The notes under the pieces are model-generated. The model worked only from the letters and a program-made list of their open reading frames with translations. It was not told the origin of the DNA and made no database searches. A stretch of DNA of 64,000 bases from Pseudaeromonas aegiceratis. GTDB taxonomy: Bacteria > Pseudomonadota > Gammaproteobacteria > Enterobacterales > Aeromonadaceae. This document shows, in pieces, positions 26,265 through 34,089 of the stretch; position 1 is the stretch's first letter, and each line of letters starts with the position of its first letter. The position numbers and the translations under genes are program-made. The stretch is from NCBI RefSeq assembly GCF_046254905.1, contig NZ_CP158016.1, positions 124,001 to 188,000 on the forward strand. Direction: 5' to 3'.

Positions 26265-27263
26265 CTATTTGTGATCGAAGAAGCACTCCGCCAGCTGGGC
26301 CTGGGTGAGGTGACGGGTCAGAAACACCAGCCGATTGTCCGCCAGTTCGGCCGGACACTGTTCCAGCTGAGCCAGGGGGTAGAGGGTGCCGTGCACCGCC
26401 TGCAGCACAGTCGGCCGGGTATCGCCGGCAAAGCGCACCAGGCCCTTGAGTCGCAACAGCGCCTCGCCATGCCGCTGTTGCACCCGTTCCAGGGCGGCCA
26501 GCAGCTCCGCCAGACCCCAGTGGGGCGGCAGGGTCAGGCTGAAACTGGTGACGCCATGACCCTGGCCCGCGTCCTGTTGCAGACCGACCGCCGGGCTGAC
26601 CCGCAGCCAGCGCCTGAGGCGCAGGGGGGAGCTGGCCGGATCTGGGCTCAGCTGGGCCAACAGCGCCACCTCGGCCTGGCCATGCCGTACCGTCTGGCAG
26701 CTGGCCCCCGGGTTGATCTGGGCCAGGCGTTGCGTCAAGGCCTGCAACTGATCGGCACCGCACAGGTCGGGCTTGCTGATCAGCAGGGCATCGGCCAGGG
26801 CGGCCTGCTTGAGGGCCTCGGGCTCGGTGTCCAGCTGTGCCAGGCCATACTGGCCATCCACCACCGTCAGCAGGCCGGCATAGCGATAGCGTTCGGCCAG
26901 AAATGGCGAGCGGCGCAGGGTGAACATGACCCCGGCGGGATCCGCCAGGCCTGTGGTCTCTATGATGAGGCGGTCAAACGGCGGGATCTGCCGGCGCAGC
27001 GCCTGGAGAAACAGGGACTGCAGTGTGTCCACCAGGGGGCCCTGCAGGGTGCAGCAGATGCAGCCGGAGGCCAGCAGCACCGGCTGGTGGTCCAGGGGGC
27101 GCACCAGATGATGATCCACCCCCACGGGGCCGTATTCGTTGATCAGCACGGCGGCGCGGGCCAGCTGCGGCTGCTGCAGCCAGTGGTTGAGCAGGGTGGA
27201 CTTGCCAGCGCCCAGAAAGCCGCTGATGAGGCTGACCGGGATGCGGCGATCGGCAGTAGACAT
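26265..27263 (-). CDS. COG0523 (CobW/YjiA-type) metal-chaperone GTPase
   Basis: A 332-residue SIMIBI GTPase. Walker A is GFLGAGKS (15-22), the metal-binding CxCC is C68-I-C-C71 in SGCICCTL, Walker B-like IIETTGLADP follows, and SKPD serves as the base-recognition motif. The C-terminal CobW_C domain spans about 230-330. Family members deliver Zn, Co or other metals. No adjacent zinc-regulated or cobalamin genes decide the metal here, and no Zur box was seen upstream. Closest in style to YjiA/YeiR-like stand-alone members. Confidence 0.88.
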   Translation of the reverse strand: MSTADRRIPVSLISGFLGAGKSTLLNHWLQQPQLARAAVLINEYGPVGVDHHLVRPLDHQPVLLASGCICCTLQGPLVDTLQSLFLQALRRQIPPFDRLIIETTGLADPAGVMFTLRRSPFLAERYRYAGLLTVVDGQYGLAQLDTEPEALKQAALADALLISKPDLCGADQLQALTQRLAQINPGASCQTVRHGQAEVALLAQLSPDPASSPLRLRRWLRVSPAVGLQQDAGQGHGVTSFSLTLPPHWGLAELLAALERVQQRHGEALLRLKGLVRFAGDTRPTVLQAVHGTLYPLAQLEQCPAELADNRLVFLTRHLTQAQLAECFFDHK

Positions 27264-27328
27264 GGGATGGACCTGGGCCGAGGGACAGGCGCCCCTTATA
27301 CCATGGGTGAGGTCAGGCCGGGAGAGTG

Positions 27329-27346
27329 GGCCCCGTTACCGGGGCC
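27329..27346. other. Perfect hairpin upstream of the COG0523 gene
   Basis: GGCCCCG (27329-27335), TTAC loop, CGGGGCC (27340-27346). It lies 66 bases upstream of the COG0523 start, in its leader if it is cotranscribed with the 34-residue gene. No U-tract is seen on either strand. Function unknown. Confidence 0.35.
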
Positions 27347-27422
27347 GGTCTTGGGATTGGGGTCTGCCCGAAGGCAGGGCGGGGTGAAGATCCCCTTGGC
27401 ATCCTGACGGATGAGGCGGGGA

Positions 27423-27527
27423 TTAACGCTGGTAGCTGAAGAAGTATTCGCGGGTGGACGGGGCCAGACGGGCGTTTTCTTCCTTGCGGGCCAGCAGACT
27501 GCTCAGGTTCTTATACAGATTTTTCAT
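27423..27527 (-). CDS. Small basic protein, 34 residues
   Basis: ATG at 27527 to TAA at 27423 encodes 34 residues starting MKNLYKNLSSLLARK and ending REYFFSYQR. It is amphipathic and basic in its first half. Support for a real gene is good for its size. GAGG sits seven bases before the ATG. A sigma-70 promoter (TTGATC, 16 bases, TAATAT) lies just upstream. A CRP-like palindrome lies between promoter and gene. I do not recognise a family; it recalls short DUF1127-like proteins in character only. It reads toward the COG0523 gene but a 159-base gap separates them. Confidence 0.6.
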   Translation of the reverse strand: MKNLYKNLSSLLARKEENARLAPSTREYFFSYQR

Positions 27528-27546
27528 GATGCACCTCGTTGGTTTT

Positions 27547-27562
27547 TGTGACCTTTGTCACG
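27547..27562 (-). promoter_or_regulatory. CRP-like binding site
   Basis: TGTGA-N6-TCACG, matching the CRP consensus TGTGA-N6-TCACA at nine of ten positions. It sits just downstream of the -10 of the small-protein promoter, a position expected to repress when CRP-cAMP is bound. Confidence 0.55.
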
Positions 27563-27566
27563 TTCG

Positions 27567-27594
27567 ATATTAGCCAGAGTGTGAGGTGGATCAA
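27567..27594 (-). promoter_or_regulatory. Sigma-70 promoter of the 34-residue protein gene
   Basis: On the minus strand, TTGATC (27594-27589), 16-base spacer, TAATAT (27572-27567), about 40 bases before the ATG. Confidence 0.6.
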
Positions 27595-27682
27595 GCATTA
27601 TTTTTCTGAAAACGGTTGATTTCTAAATGAATTCGTTTTCATGCCCCAGGCCGGCAGACGGCAGGTGGGCATGCAAAGGATT

Positions 27683-28900
27683 TCAGCGTCCCCGTGCGCG
27701 CCGGCCTTGCCAGCCGTGAACCCGCCAATACAACAGCACCGCGATGGCGTAGCAGCCCAAGATGGTCAGCGACATGGTCAGCATCGAGGTCCCCCCCAGT
27801 CCGGTAAAGGGCACGCTCAGGGCCCCCAGGGCGAACATGGCCAGTCCCAGCAGGGCGGAAGCGGCACCCCCCGACTCTGGCGAAACGGCCTGCATGGCCC
27901 GGGAGACAGATGTGGTGCCGATGACGCTGTTGACCGTCACGGAGAAGAACAGGCAGATCAGCACCAGGGGCAGGGGGGCGTGGCACAGTCCGGCCAGCAC
28001 CAGCAGACTGGCGGCCGACATGGCGAGGATGAGGCCCCCCTGCAGCACATGGATCTCCCCCAGCTGGTTGCTGAGCCGGGCGGCCACCTGGGCCATGAGG
28101 ATCAGCCCGATGCCATTGACGGCGAAGCAGAGGCTGAATTGCTGCGGCGTGAGGCCATAGAGCTGCTGCAGCACGAAGGAGGAGGCACCTATGTAGGCAA
28201 ACATGCCGGCGATGGTGAAGCCTTGGGCCAGGCACAGCCCCATGAAGGGGCGCAGGGTGAGCAGTTGCCGGATTTGCTGCAGGGTTTGCCGCAGGCCGCC
28301 GGGGGTCCGCTGCTGGGGGGGCAGGGTCTCCCGCACCTGCAGTGTCGAGGCCAGGGTCAACAGGAGGACGATGGTGGTCAGGACGGCGAAGATGCCGCGC
28401 CAGTCGACGAGGCGCAGCAGCTCACCGCCCAGCACGGGGGCGCCGATGGGGGCCACGCCGTTGATCATCATCAGCAAGGCGTAGAAGCGGGTTAGCTCAT
28501 GCCCCTGATAGAGATCCCGGGCGATGGCGCGGGACAGCACTATGCCGCCGGAGCCGGCGATGCCTTGCAGCAGGCGGGCCACCAGCAGTTGGTGGATATC
28601 GGTGGCCAGGGTGCAGCCCAGGGAGGCCACCACAAACAGCACCAGCGAGCTCAACAGGGTGCGGCGGCGGCCCAGGCTGTCGCTTAAGGGGCCGAACAGC
28701 AGTTGCCCCACGCCGAGCCCCAGCAAGGTGGCGGTCAGGGTCAGCTGGACCACCGAGGTGGGGGCGGTAAATTGCTGGGCTATGTCCGGCAGGGCCGGCA
28801 GGTAGAGATCGGTGCACAGGGGCCCCAGGGCGGCCAGGGCGCCCAGTATCAGGGCATAGGCCAGGCGGGTCTGGGGCAAACAGACTAGGTCACGCATCAT
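27683..28900 (-). CDS. Bcr/CflA-family multidrug MFS exporter
   Basis: A 405-residue, twelve-helix DHA1 drug:H+ antiporter. The family motifs CTDLYLPALPDIAQQF in the first loop and GQLLFGPLSDSLGRRRT in loop 2-3 are clear, and ISRAMQAVSPESGGAAS near helix 10-11 fits Bcr. The start is ATG at 28900, overlapping the upstream tetR stop by four bases (ATGA). Longer frames upstream run through tetR out of frame with it and are rejected. Operon placement behind a TetR regulator suggests drug-inducible expression. Substrates are unknown; Bcr relatives export bicyclomycin, sulfonamides or dipeptides. Confidence 0.9.
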   Translation of the reverse strand: MMRDLVCLPQTRLAYALILGALAALGPLCTDLYLPALPDIAQQFTAPTSVVQLTLTATLLGLGVGQLLFGPLSDSLGRRRTLLSSLVLFVVASLGCTLATDIHQLLVARLLQGIAGSGGIVLSRAIARDLYQGHELTRFYALLMMINGVAPIGAPVLGGELLRLVDWRGIFAVLTTIVLLLTLASTLQVRETLPPQQRTPGGLRQTLQQIRQLLTLRPFMGLCLAQGFTIAGMFAYIGASSFVLQQLYGLTPQQFSLCFAVNGIGLILMAQVAARLSNQLGEIHVLQGGLILAMSAASLLVLAGLCHAPLPLVLICLFFSVTVNSVIGTTSVSRAMQAVSPESGGAASALLGLAMFALGALSVPFTGLGGTSMLTMSLTILGCYAIAVLLYWRVHGWQGRRARGR

Positions 28901-29478
28901 GACTCCGGAAACAGTTGCTGCAGTAGCTGCAGATAGAGGGCATTGAGCCGCGCGGCATCGTATTTGGGCGCGGTCTGGTGGCGGAACAGGGTCCCCTCGG
29001 TGAGTACGGCCATCAGCTCCACCCGGGCGGATACTTCCTCCTCGCTCAGCTGGGGGTAGTGGTGCCGGGTCCACCGGCAGGCTTCGGTAAACAGCCGGTG
29101 ATCCATCGCCTCCAGCAGGCGCGCCACCACCGGGTTGCGGGTGGCCTCGGCGGCGATCTCGAAGAACAGGGCCCGATCCGTATCCTCTTCATCCATCAAT
29201 TCCGGCAGAGTGCGCCAGGCCAGCTCACGGGCGATCCTGGTCAGTGCCTGATCCTCCCGGCCGATGACGGTGATCTTCTGGGCGGTCAGGTCGAGTACCA
29301 GGGCTTCGATGATGGCGTCCTTGCTGGGGAAGCTGCGGTAGATCTGTCCCACGCTCAAGCGGCTGGTCAGGGCAATCTGGGCCATGCCGGTGCCGTGGAA
29401 GCCCTGTTGGCGGAAGCAGAGGCGGGCCGCGTCCAGTATCTGCCGGCGGCGGGCCTGCTGGCGGGAGTCCGTGGTCAT
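28897..29478 (-). CDS. TetR-family repressor of the adjacent exporter
   Basis: A 193-residue regulator. The N-terminal HTH reads ILDAARLCFRQQGFHGTGMAQIALTSRLSVGQIYRSFPSKDAI (helix-turn-helix about residues 25-50). The variable C-terminal ligand domain follows. The start is placed at ATG 29478 (MTTDSRQQ), a normal distance from the HTH. An upstream ATG at 29517 overlaps the putative operator and would add a hydrophobic stretch. It is first in the tetR-MFS operon with a four-base overlap. Autoregulation is inferred from the palindrome. Confidence 0.88.
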   Translation of the reverse strand: MTTDSRQQARRRQILDAARLCFRQQGFHGTGMAQIALTSRLSVGQIYRSFPSKDAIIEALVLDLTAQKITVIGREDQALTRIARELAWRTLPELMDEEDTDRALFFEIAAEATRNPVVARLLEAMDHRLFTEACRWTRHHYPQLSEEEVSARVELMAVLTEGTLFRHQTAPKYDAARLNALYLQLLQQLFPES

Positions 29479-29498
29479 GTGGAGGAAGAAAACCTGAA

Positions 29499-29516
29499 TG
29501 AGAACGATCGCTCTCA
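29499..29516 (-). promoter_or_regulatory. Palindromic operator of the tetR-MFS operon
   Basis: TGAGAACG-AT-CGCTCTCA, an 18-base palindrome with one imperfect pair (A/G against C/T). It lies right after a plausible promoter on the minus strand: TTGGCT (29545-29540), 18 bases, GAAAAT (29521-29516). Typical size and place for a TetR-family autorepressor site. Confidence 0.6.
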
Positions 29517-29566
29517 TTTTCCGGCCGACGCCGACGCTGAGCCAACGCCTTTGCCTAACTTTACGG

Positions 29567-29603
29567 TGAAAAATAAACGGGCGCGTCGCAAGACACGCCC
29601 GTT
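29567..29603 (-). terminator. Terminator after the acidic protein gene
   Basis: A 12-bp stem (29576-29587 with 29592-29603), four-base loop and TATTTTTC on the minus strand, 23 bases past the stop of the acidic gene. Confidence 0.85.
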
Positions 29604-29625
29604 GGGCCGGAGCAGGGGTTACCGC

Positions 29626-29808
29626 CTAGTACTCGTCGTCGTCATCGTCATCATCGTCGTAATCGAGACCACCGCCGAACTCTTCGTCCTCTTCCCAGAA
29701 GTCGTCATCGTCCTCGTCGTCATCCCAATCGTCGCGCTCCTCCTGCTCTTCGAGTTCGTCGTCCTGATCCCACTCCTCGTCGTCCGTACCTGCGTTGTAC
29801 CCTGTCAT
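29626..29808 (-). CDS. Extremely acidic 60-residue protein
   Basis: ATG at 29808 with AAGGAG eight bases upstream, which decides this start over an ATG 45 bases further up. By count 37 of 60 residues are Asp or Glu and only one is basic. The end is eight consecutive Asp then EY. Three Trp/Phe-bearing acidic blocks (EEWDQDD, RDDWDDD, DDFWEED) give it an amphipathic look. It has its own terminator. I recognise no family. Acidic tails like this occur in DNA-mimic or histone/RNA-polymerase-interacting proteins, or may simply bind cations; either is speculation. It is placed between the tetR operon and uspA. Confidence 0.7.
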   Translation of the reverse strand: MTGYNAGTDDEEWDQDDELEEQEERDDWDDDEDDDDFWEEDEEFGGGLDYDDDDDDDDEY

Positions 29809-29902
29809 CGGCGTCTCCTTGTTGCTCCTGTGGGCTGTTCTAATTAAGCCCATGTTGTGGGGCAGATCAAGCCAGCGGCCCGGGCAAGTGCGCCGGGTCG
29901 GC

Positions 29903-30334
29903 TCACTCCGGCAACGGCATCACCAGCAGATCGCAGGAGACGCTGTTCATCAGCTGGCGGGCGGAGGAGGTGAGCAGGCTCCAGAAGGTCTGCCGGTGGC
30001 CGCAGACCAGCAGATCGATGCCGTATTCGCTCACCGCCTCGTTGACCTTGCTGCAGAGATCGCCGCAGATCACCAGGCGCTTCTCTATGGGGTAGTCGGT
30101 ACCCGCCAGGGCCTTGTCCAGCCGCGCGTTGGCATCCGCCAGCACCTTGTCCTGCATGGTGTCGATGTCCAGGGCGATCATCTCGGTGTAGAGATCCTGC
30201 AGGTTGATGTCCACGTGGATCACCGACAGCTTGGCATGGTGGCAGCGGGCCAGGGCGACAGCCTTGTCCAGTACCCGGGTATGTTCCTCATCCAGATCCA
30301 GGGCCACGAGAATGTGTTGGTAGAGGTCAGACAT
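29903..30334 (-). CDS. uspA: Universal stress protein UspA
   Basis: A 143-residue UspA-type protein, close to E. coli UspA along its length: HILVALDLDEEH at the start, LSVIHVDINLQDLYTEMI, and CGHRQTFWSLLTSSARQLMNSV. The UspA subfamily lacks the ATP-binding GxxGxxGS/T loop, and none is seen here. It is induced by growth arrest and diverse stress in relatives. GGAG precedes the ATG, and TATAGT at 30370-30365 is a likely -10 with TG extension. yhiN lies on the other side of the intergenic region, as in E. coli. Confidence 0.95.
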   Translation of the reverse strand: MSDLYQHILVALDLDEEHTRVLDKAVALARCHHAKLSVIHVDINLQDLYTEMIALDIDTMQDKVLADANARLDKALAGTDYPIEKRLVICGDLCSKVNEAVSEYGIDLLVCGHRQTFWSLLTSSARQLMNSVSCDLLVMPLPE

Positions 30335-30447
30335 GCTAGTTCTCCGTTGAGTCGCATCAGCTCCACTATAGCAGGGTCCGCTGACAGACTTGTGACTCAG
30401 GTGTCAGGCCGGTGGTCAGGCCAAATTGGTTTTTTTCTCGCCGCCTC

Positions 30448-30565
30448 TTGTCTGCCGTGTCGGCTCTGGTAGGCTGGTCTCGGGTGTTGCAAGGACGCCC
30501 ACCATTTCAACAAGCATCTTTGCTGAAACGTTTGGGGAGCCGCTCTAGCAGCTCCCCTTTGTTTT
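30448..30565 (+). ncRNA. Candidate small RNA between uspA and yhiN
   Basis: There is no reading frame here. A weak promoter (TTGTCT 30448-30453, 16 bases, TAGGCT 30470-30475) would start RNA near 30482. From there three hairpins follow without gaps: GGGTGT/ACGCCC (30482-30500), TTTCAACA/TGCTGAAA (30505-30528, one mismatch) and the terminator GGGGAGC/GCTCCCC (30534-30557) with TTTGTTTT. This gives a structured RNA of about 85 nucleotides. It could instead be a leader that attenuates yhiN, which starts 77 bases after the terminator. Confidence 0.45.
30534..30565 (+). terminator. Intrinsic terminator with no gene upstream on its strand
   Basis: A 7-bp GC stem extended by partial pairing around a CGCTCTAGCA loop, then TTTGTTTT. 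It reads rightward, while the gene to the left (uspA) reads leftward. Confidence 0.75.
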
Positions 30566-30641
30566 GTCTGCGCCGCCTCGGATTTTGTCTGCGACGGCCC
30601 GGCCCAGTACAATGGCGCCCTTTTAAACGGCAGGAGCGGCT

Positions 30642-31832
30642 ATGCGGTGGGATGTGATCATTATCGGGGCGGGGGCAGCCGGCCTCATGTGCGCGGCCCA
30701 GGCCGGCTACCGTGGCCGCCGGGTGCTGGTGCTGGATAACGCCAAGCAGCCGGGGCGCAAGATTCTCATCAGTGGCGGTGGCCGATGCAACTTCACCAAC
30801 CGCCTGGCCGGGCCCCATGCCTACCTGTGTGCCAATCCCCACTTCACCAAGTCCGCCCTGGCCCGCTACCGGGCCCAGGACTTCATCGAGCTTATGGAGC
30901 GCCACGGCGTGGAGTACGAGGAGCGGGATCACGGCCAGCTGTTCTGCACCGACTCCGCCAAGGAAATCGTGCGGGTGCTGCAGACCGAGTGCGACTGGGC
31001 CGGCGTCACCCTTCAGCTGCGCACCGAGATCTTGTCGGTGGCTCAGGGGGCGGTAGACGAGGAGCGGTTCGTGCTGCACACCAGCCGGGGTGAGCTGACC
31101 TGCCAGTCGCTGGTGGTGGCCACCGGCGGCCTGTCGCTGCCCAAGCTGGGAGCCACCCCCTTTGGCTACCGGCTGGCGGAGCAGTTCGGCCTGCCGGTGC
31201 GGCCCACCCGGGCGGGCCTGGTGCCCTTCACCCTGCACACCCAGGACAAGGACGACTTCGCCGAACTGTCCGGCATCAGCCTGCCGGTGATCCTCACCGC
31301 CGAAGATGGCCAGCAGTTCTCCGAGGCGCTGCTGTTCACCCACCGTGGCATCTCCGGGCCGGCGGTGCTGCAGATCTCCTCCTACTGGCAGGCGGGGCAA
31401 GCGGTGCGGATCAACTGGTTGCCGGGGCAGGACGTGTCCGCCCTGCTGGCGGACTGGCAACAGCAGCACGGCGCCGCCGAACTCAAGACCTGCCTGGGCC
31501 GTCTGCTGCCCAAGCGGCTGGTGGAGAAGTTGCTGGAGCGCAGCGGGGTTGCCAATAAGCCCATGCGGCAATACGGTCACGGCGAGCTGGCGGCGCTGGT
31601 GCAGCTACTCACCGACTGGCGTCTGCTGCCCAACGGCACCGAGGGCTATCGCACCGCCGAGGTGACCCTGGGCGGGGTGGATACCGACGCCCTCTCCTCC
31701 AAGACCATGGAGGCCAAGGCGGTGCCCGGCCTCTACTTCATCGGTGAGGTGATGGACGTCACCGGCTGGCTGGGCGGCTTCAACTTCCAGTGGTGCTGGA
31801 GCTCCGGCTGGGTGGCGGGGCAGTTTGTATGA
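30642..31832 (+). CDS. yhiN: YhiN/HI0933-family flavoprotein
   Basis: A 396-residue FAD-binding protein. The dinucleotide fold IIGAGAAGLM lies at 7-16, and NAKQPGRKILISGGGRCNFTN (about 34-54) is the family hallmark. The C-terminal HI0933 region has TLGGVDTDALSSKTMEAK and GLYFIGEVMDVTGWLGGFNFQWCWSSG closing the FAD site. The enzymatic role is unknown in all members; it is presumed to be an NAD(P)/FAD oxidoreductase. Placement beside uspA is conserved with E. coli. Confidence 0.92.
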   Translation: MRWDVIIIGAGAAGLMCAAQAGYRGRRVLVLDNAKQPGRKILISGGGRCNFTNRLAGPHAYLCANPHFTKSALARYRAQDFIELMERHGVEYEERDHGQLFCTDSAKEIVRVLQTECDWAGVTLQLRTEILSVAQGAVDEERFVLHTSRGELTCQSLVVATGGLSLPKLGATPFGYRLAEQFGLPVRPTRAGLVPFTLHTQDKDDFAELSGISLPVILTAEDGQQFSEALLFTHRGISGPAVLQISSYWQAGQAVRINWLPGQDVSALLADWQQQHGAAELKTCLGRLLPKRLVEKLLERSGVANKPMRQYGHGELAALVQLLTDWRLLPNGTEGYRTAEVTLGGVDTDALSSKTMEAKAVPGLYFIGEVMDVTGWLGGFNFQWCWSSGWVAGQFV

Positions 31833-31890
31833 ACCCTGTGGCTTGGTCTTCAGTGGATTTTATTGGCCAACGACGAGGTGATCGGGCGGC

Positions 31891-32748
31891 ATGAAAACAC
31901 CCTTACCCCTACAACCCCTGATGGACGACGGTTTGGTGGACGAGGTGGTGCGCCGCCTCAAGAGCGGCAAAGAGGCCGACGTTTACGTGGTGCGCTGCGG
32001 TGAGCAGCTGCGCTGCGCCAAGGTCTACAAGGATGTGGCTACCCGCAGTTTCAAGCAGGCGGTGCATTACCGGGAGGGGCGCAAGGTGCGCAACAGTCGC
32101 AGCGCCCGGGCCATGGAGAAGGGCTCCAAGTTTGGGCGGCAGCAGCAGGAATCCCACTGGCAACACGCCGAGGTGGATGCCCTCTACCGGCTGGCGGCGG
32201 CGGGGGTGCGGGTGCCCCAGCCCTACGGCTGTTTCGACGGCGTGCTGCTGATGGAGTTGATCACCGACGGTGCCGGCCAGGTCGCGCCGCGGTTGAGCGA
32301 TCTCAGCTTCGAGGCCGAGCAGGCCCGTCAGGATCATGCCACCCTGATGAACCATGTGGTGCGGATGCTCTGTGCCGGCCTGGTGCATGGCGATCTATCG
32401 GAATTCAATGTGTTGCGGGATGCCGTGGGCCCGGTGATCATCGATCTACCTCAGGTGGTGCACGCCGCCGCCAACAACCACGCCAAGGACATGCTGATAC
32501 GGGATGTGGATAACCTGAGTCAATTCTATGGCCAGTTCGCCCCCGAGCTACGGGGCAGCCGTTACGCCCAGGAGATCTGGGCCCACTATGAGGCGGGCGA
32601 TCTCACCGAACAGGTGCGGTTGACCGGCCAGTTTGCCGAGCCCACCCAGGCGGTGGACTTAGCCGCCGTGCTGGACGAGATCCAGTCCGTGGAGGCCGAG
32701 GCGCTGGCCCGGCTGGCCCGCCGGCAGGCGTCTGACGCATCGGAGTAA
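31891..32748 (+). CDS. RIO-type serine/threonine kinase
   Basis: A 285-residue RIO1-like protein kinase of the PA4780 type. The glycine-poor RIO ATP loop is KSGKEADVYVV (about 25-35), followed by the catalytic Lys in CAKVYKD. The catalytic loop is HGDLSEFN (about 166-173) and the metal-binding loop is IDLPQVV (about 185-191). The lack of APE and substrate-recruitment lobes is normal for RIO enzymes. The cellular substrate is unknown in bacteria. It follows yhiN by 58 bases on the same strand and converges with benE. Confidence 0.9.
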   Translation: MKTPLPLQPLMDDGLVDEVVRRLKSGKEADVYVVRCGEQLRCAKVYKDVATRSFKQAVHYREGRKVRNSRSARAMEKGSKFGRQQQESHWQHAEVDALYRLAAAGVRVPQPYGCFDGVLLMELITDGAGQVAPRLSDLSFEAEQARQDHATLMNHVVRMLCAGLVHGDLSEFNVLRDAVGPVIIDLPQVVHAAANNHAKDMLIRDVDNLSQFYGQFAPELRGSRYAQEIWAHYEAGDLTEQVRLTGQFAEPTQAVDLAAVLDEIQSVEAEALARLARRQASDASE

Positions 32749-32783
32749 GCCGGGGCGCCCCTTGCTTTATAGCCCCTCACCGG

Positions 32784-33989
32784 TCAGCTCGCCTGAGCCG
32801 CACGGGCCCGCGTCAGGCGCGGCAGCCAGCCGCGCTTGGCGCACAGGCCGGTCAGCACCCCGGCCAGCAGTCCCCAGAAGGGGGCGCCGATGCCAAAGAA
32901 ACTCACCCCGGCGGCGGTCACCAGCAAGGTGATGAGGGCCGCCTCCCGCTCGGATTCCACCTCCAACGCCTGCTTGAGGCTGCCCCCCAGGGTGCCCAGC
33001 AGGGCCAGACCGGCGATGGCCACGATGAGTTCATGGGGCAGCAGGGCAAACAGGCTGGCCACAGTGCTGCCCAGCAGGGCGGTGAGCAGATAGAAGACCC
33101 CGGCGCAGCAGGCGGCCAGATAGCGGCGGTTCGGCTCGGGATCGGCCTCCTTGCCCATGCACAAAGCGGCGGTAATGGCCGCCAGGTTGAGGGCGAAGCC
33201 GCCGAAGGGCGCCAGCAGCAGGCCCGCCAGCCCGGTCCAGCCGATGAGCGGTGACACCGGCGGCCGGTAGCCGTGAGCGTGCAGGGTGGCCAGCCCCGGC
33301 AGGTTCTGCGAGCTCATGGTCACCAGAAACAGCGGCAGGGCCACCCCCAGACAGGCGTGCCAGCTGAAGGCCGGGCTGACCCACTCCAGGTGCAGGCCGC
33401 CCAGCGTCAGCTCGGCACCATTCAGATCCCCCTGGCCCAGGGCCACCGCCAGACCGATGAGCAGCACCAGGCCGATGGCGTAGCGTGGCAGGCGGGGCTT
33501 GAGCAGCCAGTAGCCCAGCAGCATGCTGCCCACCAGCCAAGGGGCCTGGGGCAGGGCGCGAAACAGTTCCAGACAGAAGCCCAGCAGCACGCCCCCCAGC
33601 ATGGCTGCCGCCAGGGACTGGGGCAGCCTATGCATCAGGCGGGCGAACAGGCCGCTGAAGCCCACCAGGGTGATGAGGGCGGAGCTGACGATGAAGGCCC
33701 CCACCGCCTCGGCCAGGGAGAGGCCCGCCAGGCTGCTGATGAGCAGGGCCGCCCCCGGGGTGGACCAGGCGGTGAGTATGGGGGTGCGATAGCGCAGCGA
33801 CAGCCCCAGGGTGGTGAGGCCGGTGCCCAGCCCCAGGGCGCCCAGCCAGGAACCCAGCTGGGCCGGGCTGGCGCCGGCCTGTTGGGCGGCTTGGAAGATG
33901 AGGGCGGCGGAGCTGGTGTAGCCCACCAGCACGGCCACCAGGCCGCTGCTGACATGGTGCAGGCGCAGGGAACGGATCAGGGAAAACAT
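32784..33989 (-). CDS. BenE-family benzoate/H+ symporter (YdcO-like)
   Basis: A 401-residue inner-membrane transporter with about eleven helices. BenE signatures include GLVAVLVGYTSSAALIFQA at the start, TAWSTPGAALL (about 73-83), and VTMSSQNLPGLATL near residue 225. No benzoate-catabolic genes are adjacent, so the physiological substrate is uncertain. The divergent neighbour is an XRE-cupin regulator, the same pair as E. coli ydcO and ydcN (sutR). Two palindromes in the shared intergenic region are probable operators. Confidence 0.88.
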   Translation of the reverse strand: MFSLIRSLRLHHVSSGLVAVLVGYTSSAALIFQAAQQAGASPAQLGSWLGALGLGTGLTTLGLSLRYRTPILTAWSTPGAALLISSLAGLSLAEAVGAFIVSSALITLVGFSGLFARLMHRLPQSLAAAMLGGVLLGFCLELFRALPQAPWLVGSMLLGYWLLKPRLPRYAIGLVLLIGLAVALGQGDLNGAELTLGGLHLEWVSPAFSWHACLGVALPLFLVTMSSQNLPGLATLHAHGYRPPVSPLIGWTGLAGLLLAPFGGFALNLAAITAALCMGKEADPEPNRRYLAACCAGVFYLLTALLGSTVASLFALLPHELIVAIAGLALLGTLGGSLKQALEVESEREAALITLLVTAAGVSFFGIGAPFWGLLAGVLTGLCAKRGWLPRLTRARAAQAS

Positions 33990-34014
33990 GGCGGCCTCCG
34001 GGCTTGGGCCAGTT

Positions 34015-34030
34015 GTGCGTTATAGCGCAT
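34015..34030. promoter_or_regulatory. Operator 1 between benE and the sutR-like gene
   Basis: GTGCGTTATAGCGCAT, an imperfect copy of the perfect palindrome at 34051-34066. Centre-to-centre spacing is 36 bases, and it lies 25 bases from the benE start. Confidence 0.6.
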
Positions 34031-34050
34031 AATAGGCGCAAACCCCGCCC

Positions 34051-34066
34051 GTGCGCTATAGCGCAC
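34051..34066. promoter_or_regulatory. Operator 2, perfect 16-base palindrome
   Basis: GTGCGCTATAGCGCAC, symmetric over all 16 bases, 23 bases before the regulator's ATG. The probable binding protein is the SutR-like HTH regulator encoded next to it. Confidence 0.65.
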
Positions 34067-34089
34067 AATGTGTTTTTTTAGGAGACGCC

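Noticed and set aside
27329..27346. Riboswitch or metal-responsive leader for the COG0523 gene
   Set aside because: Only one simple hairpin, no terminator and no Zur-like palindrome.
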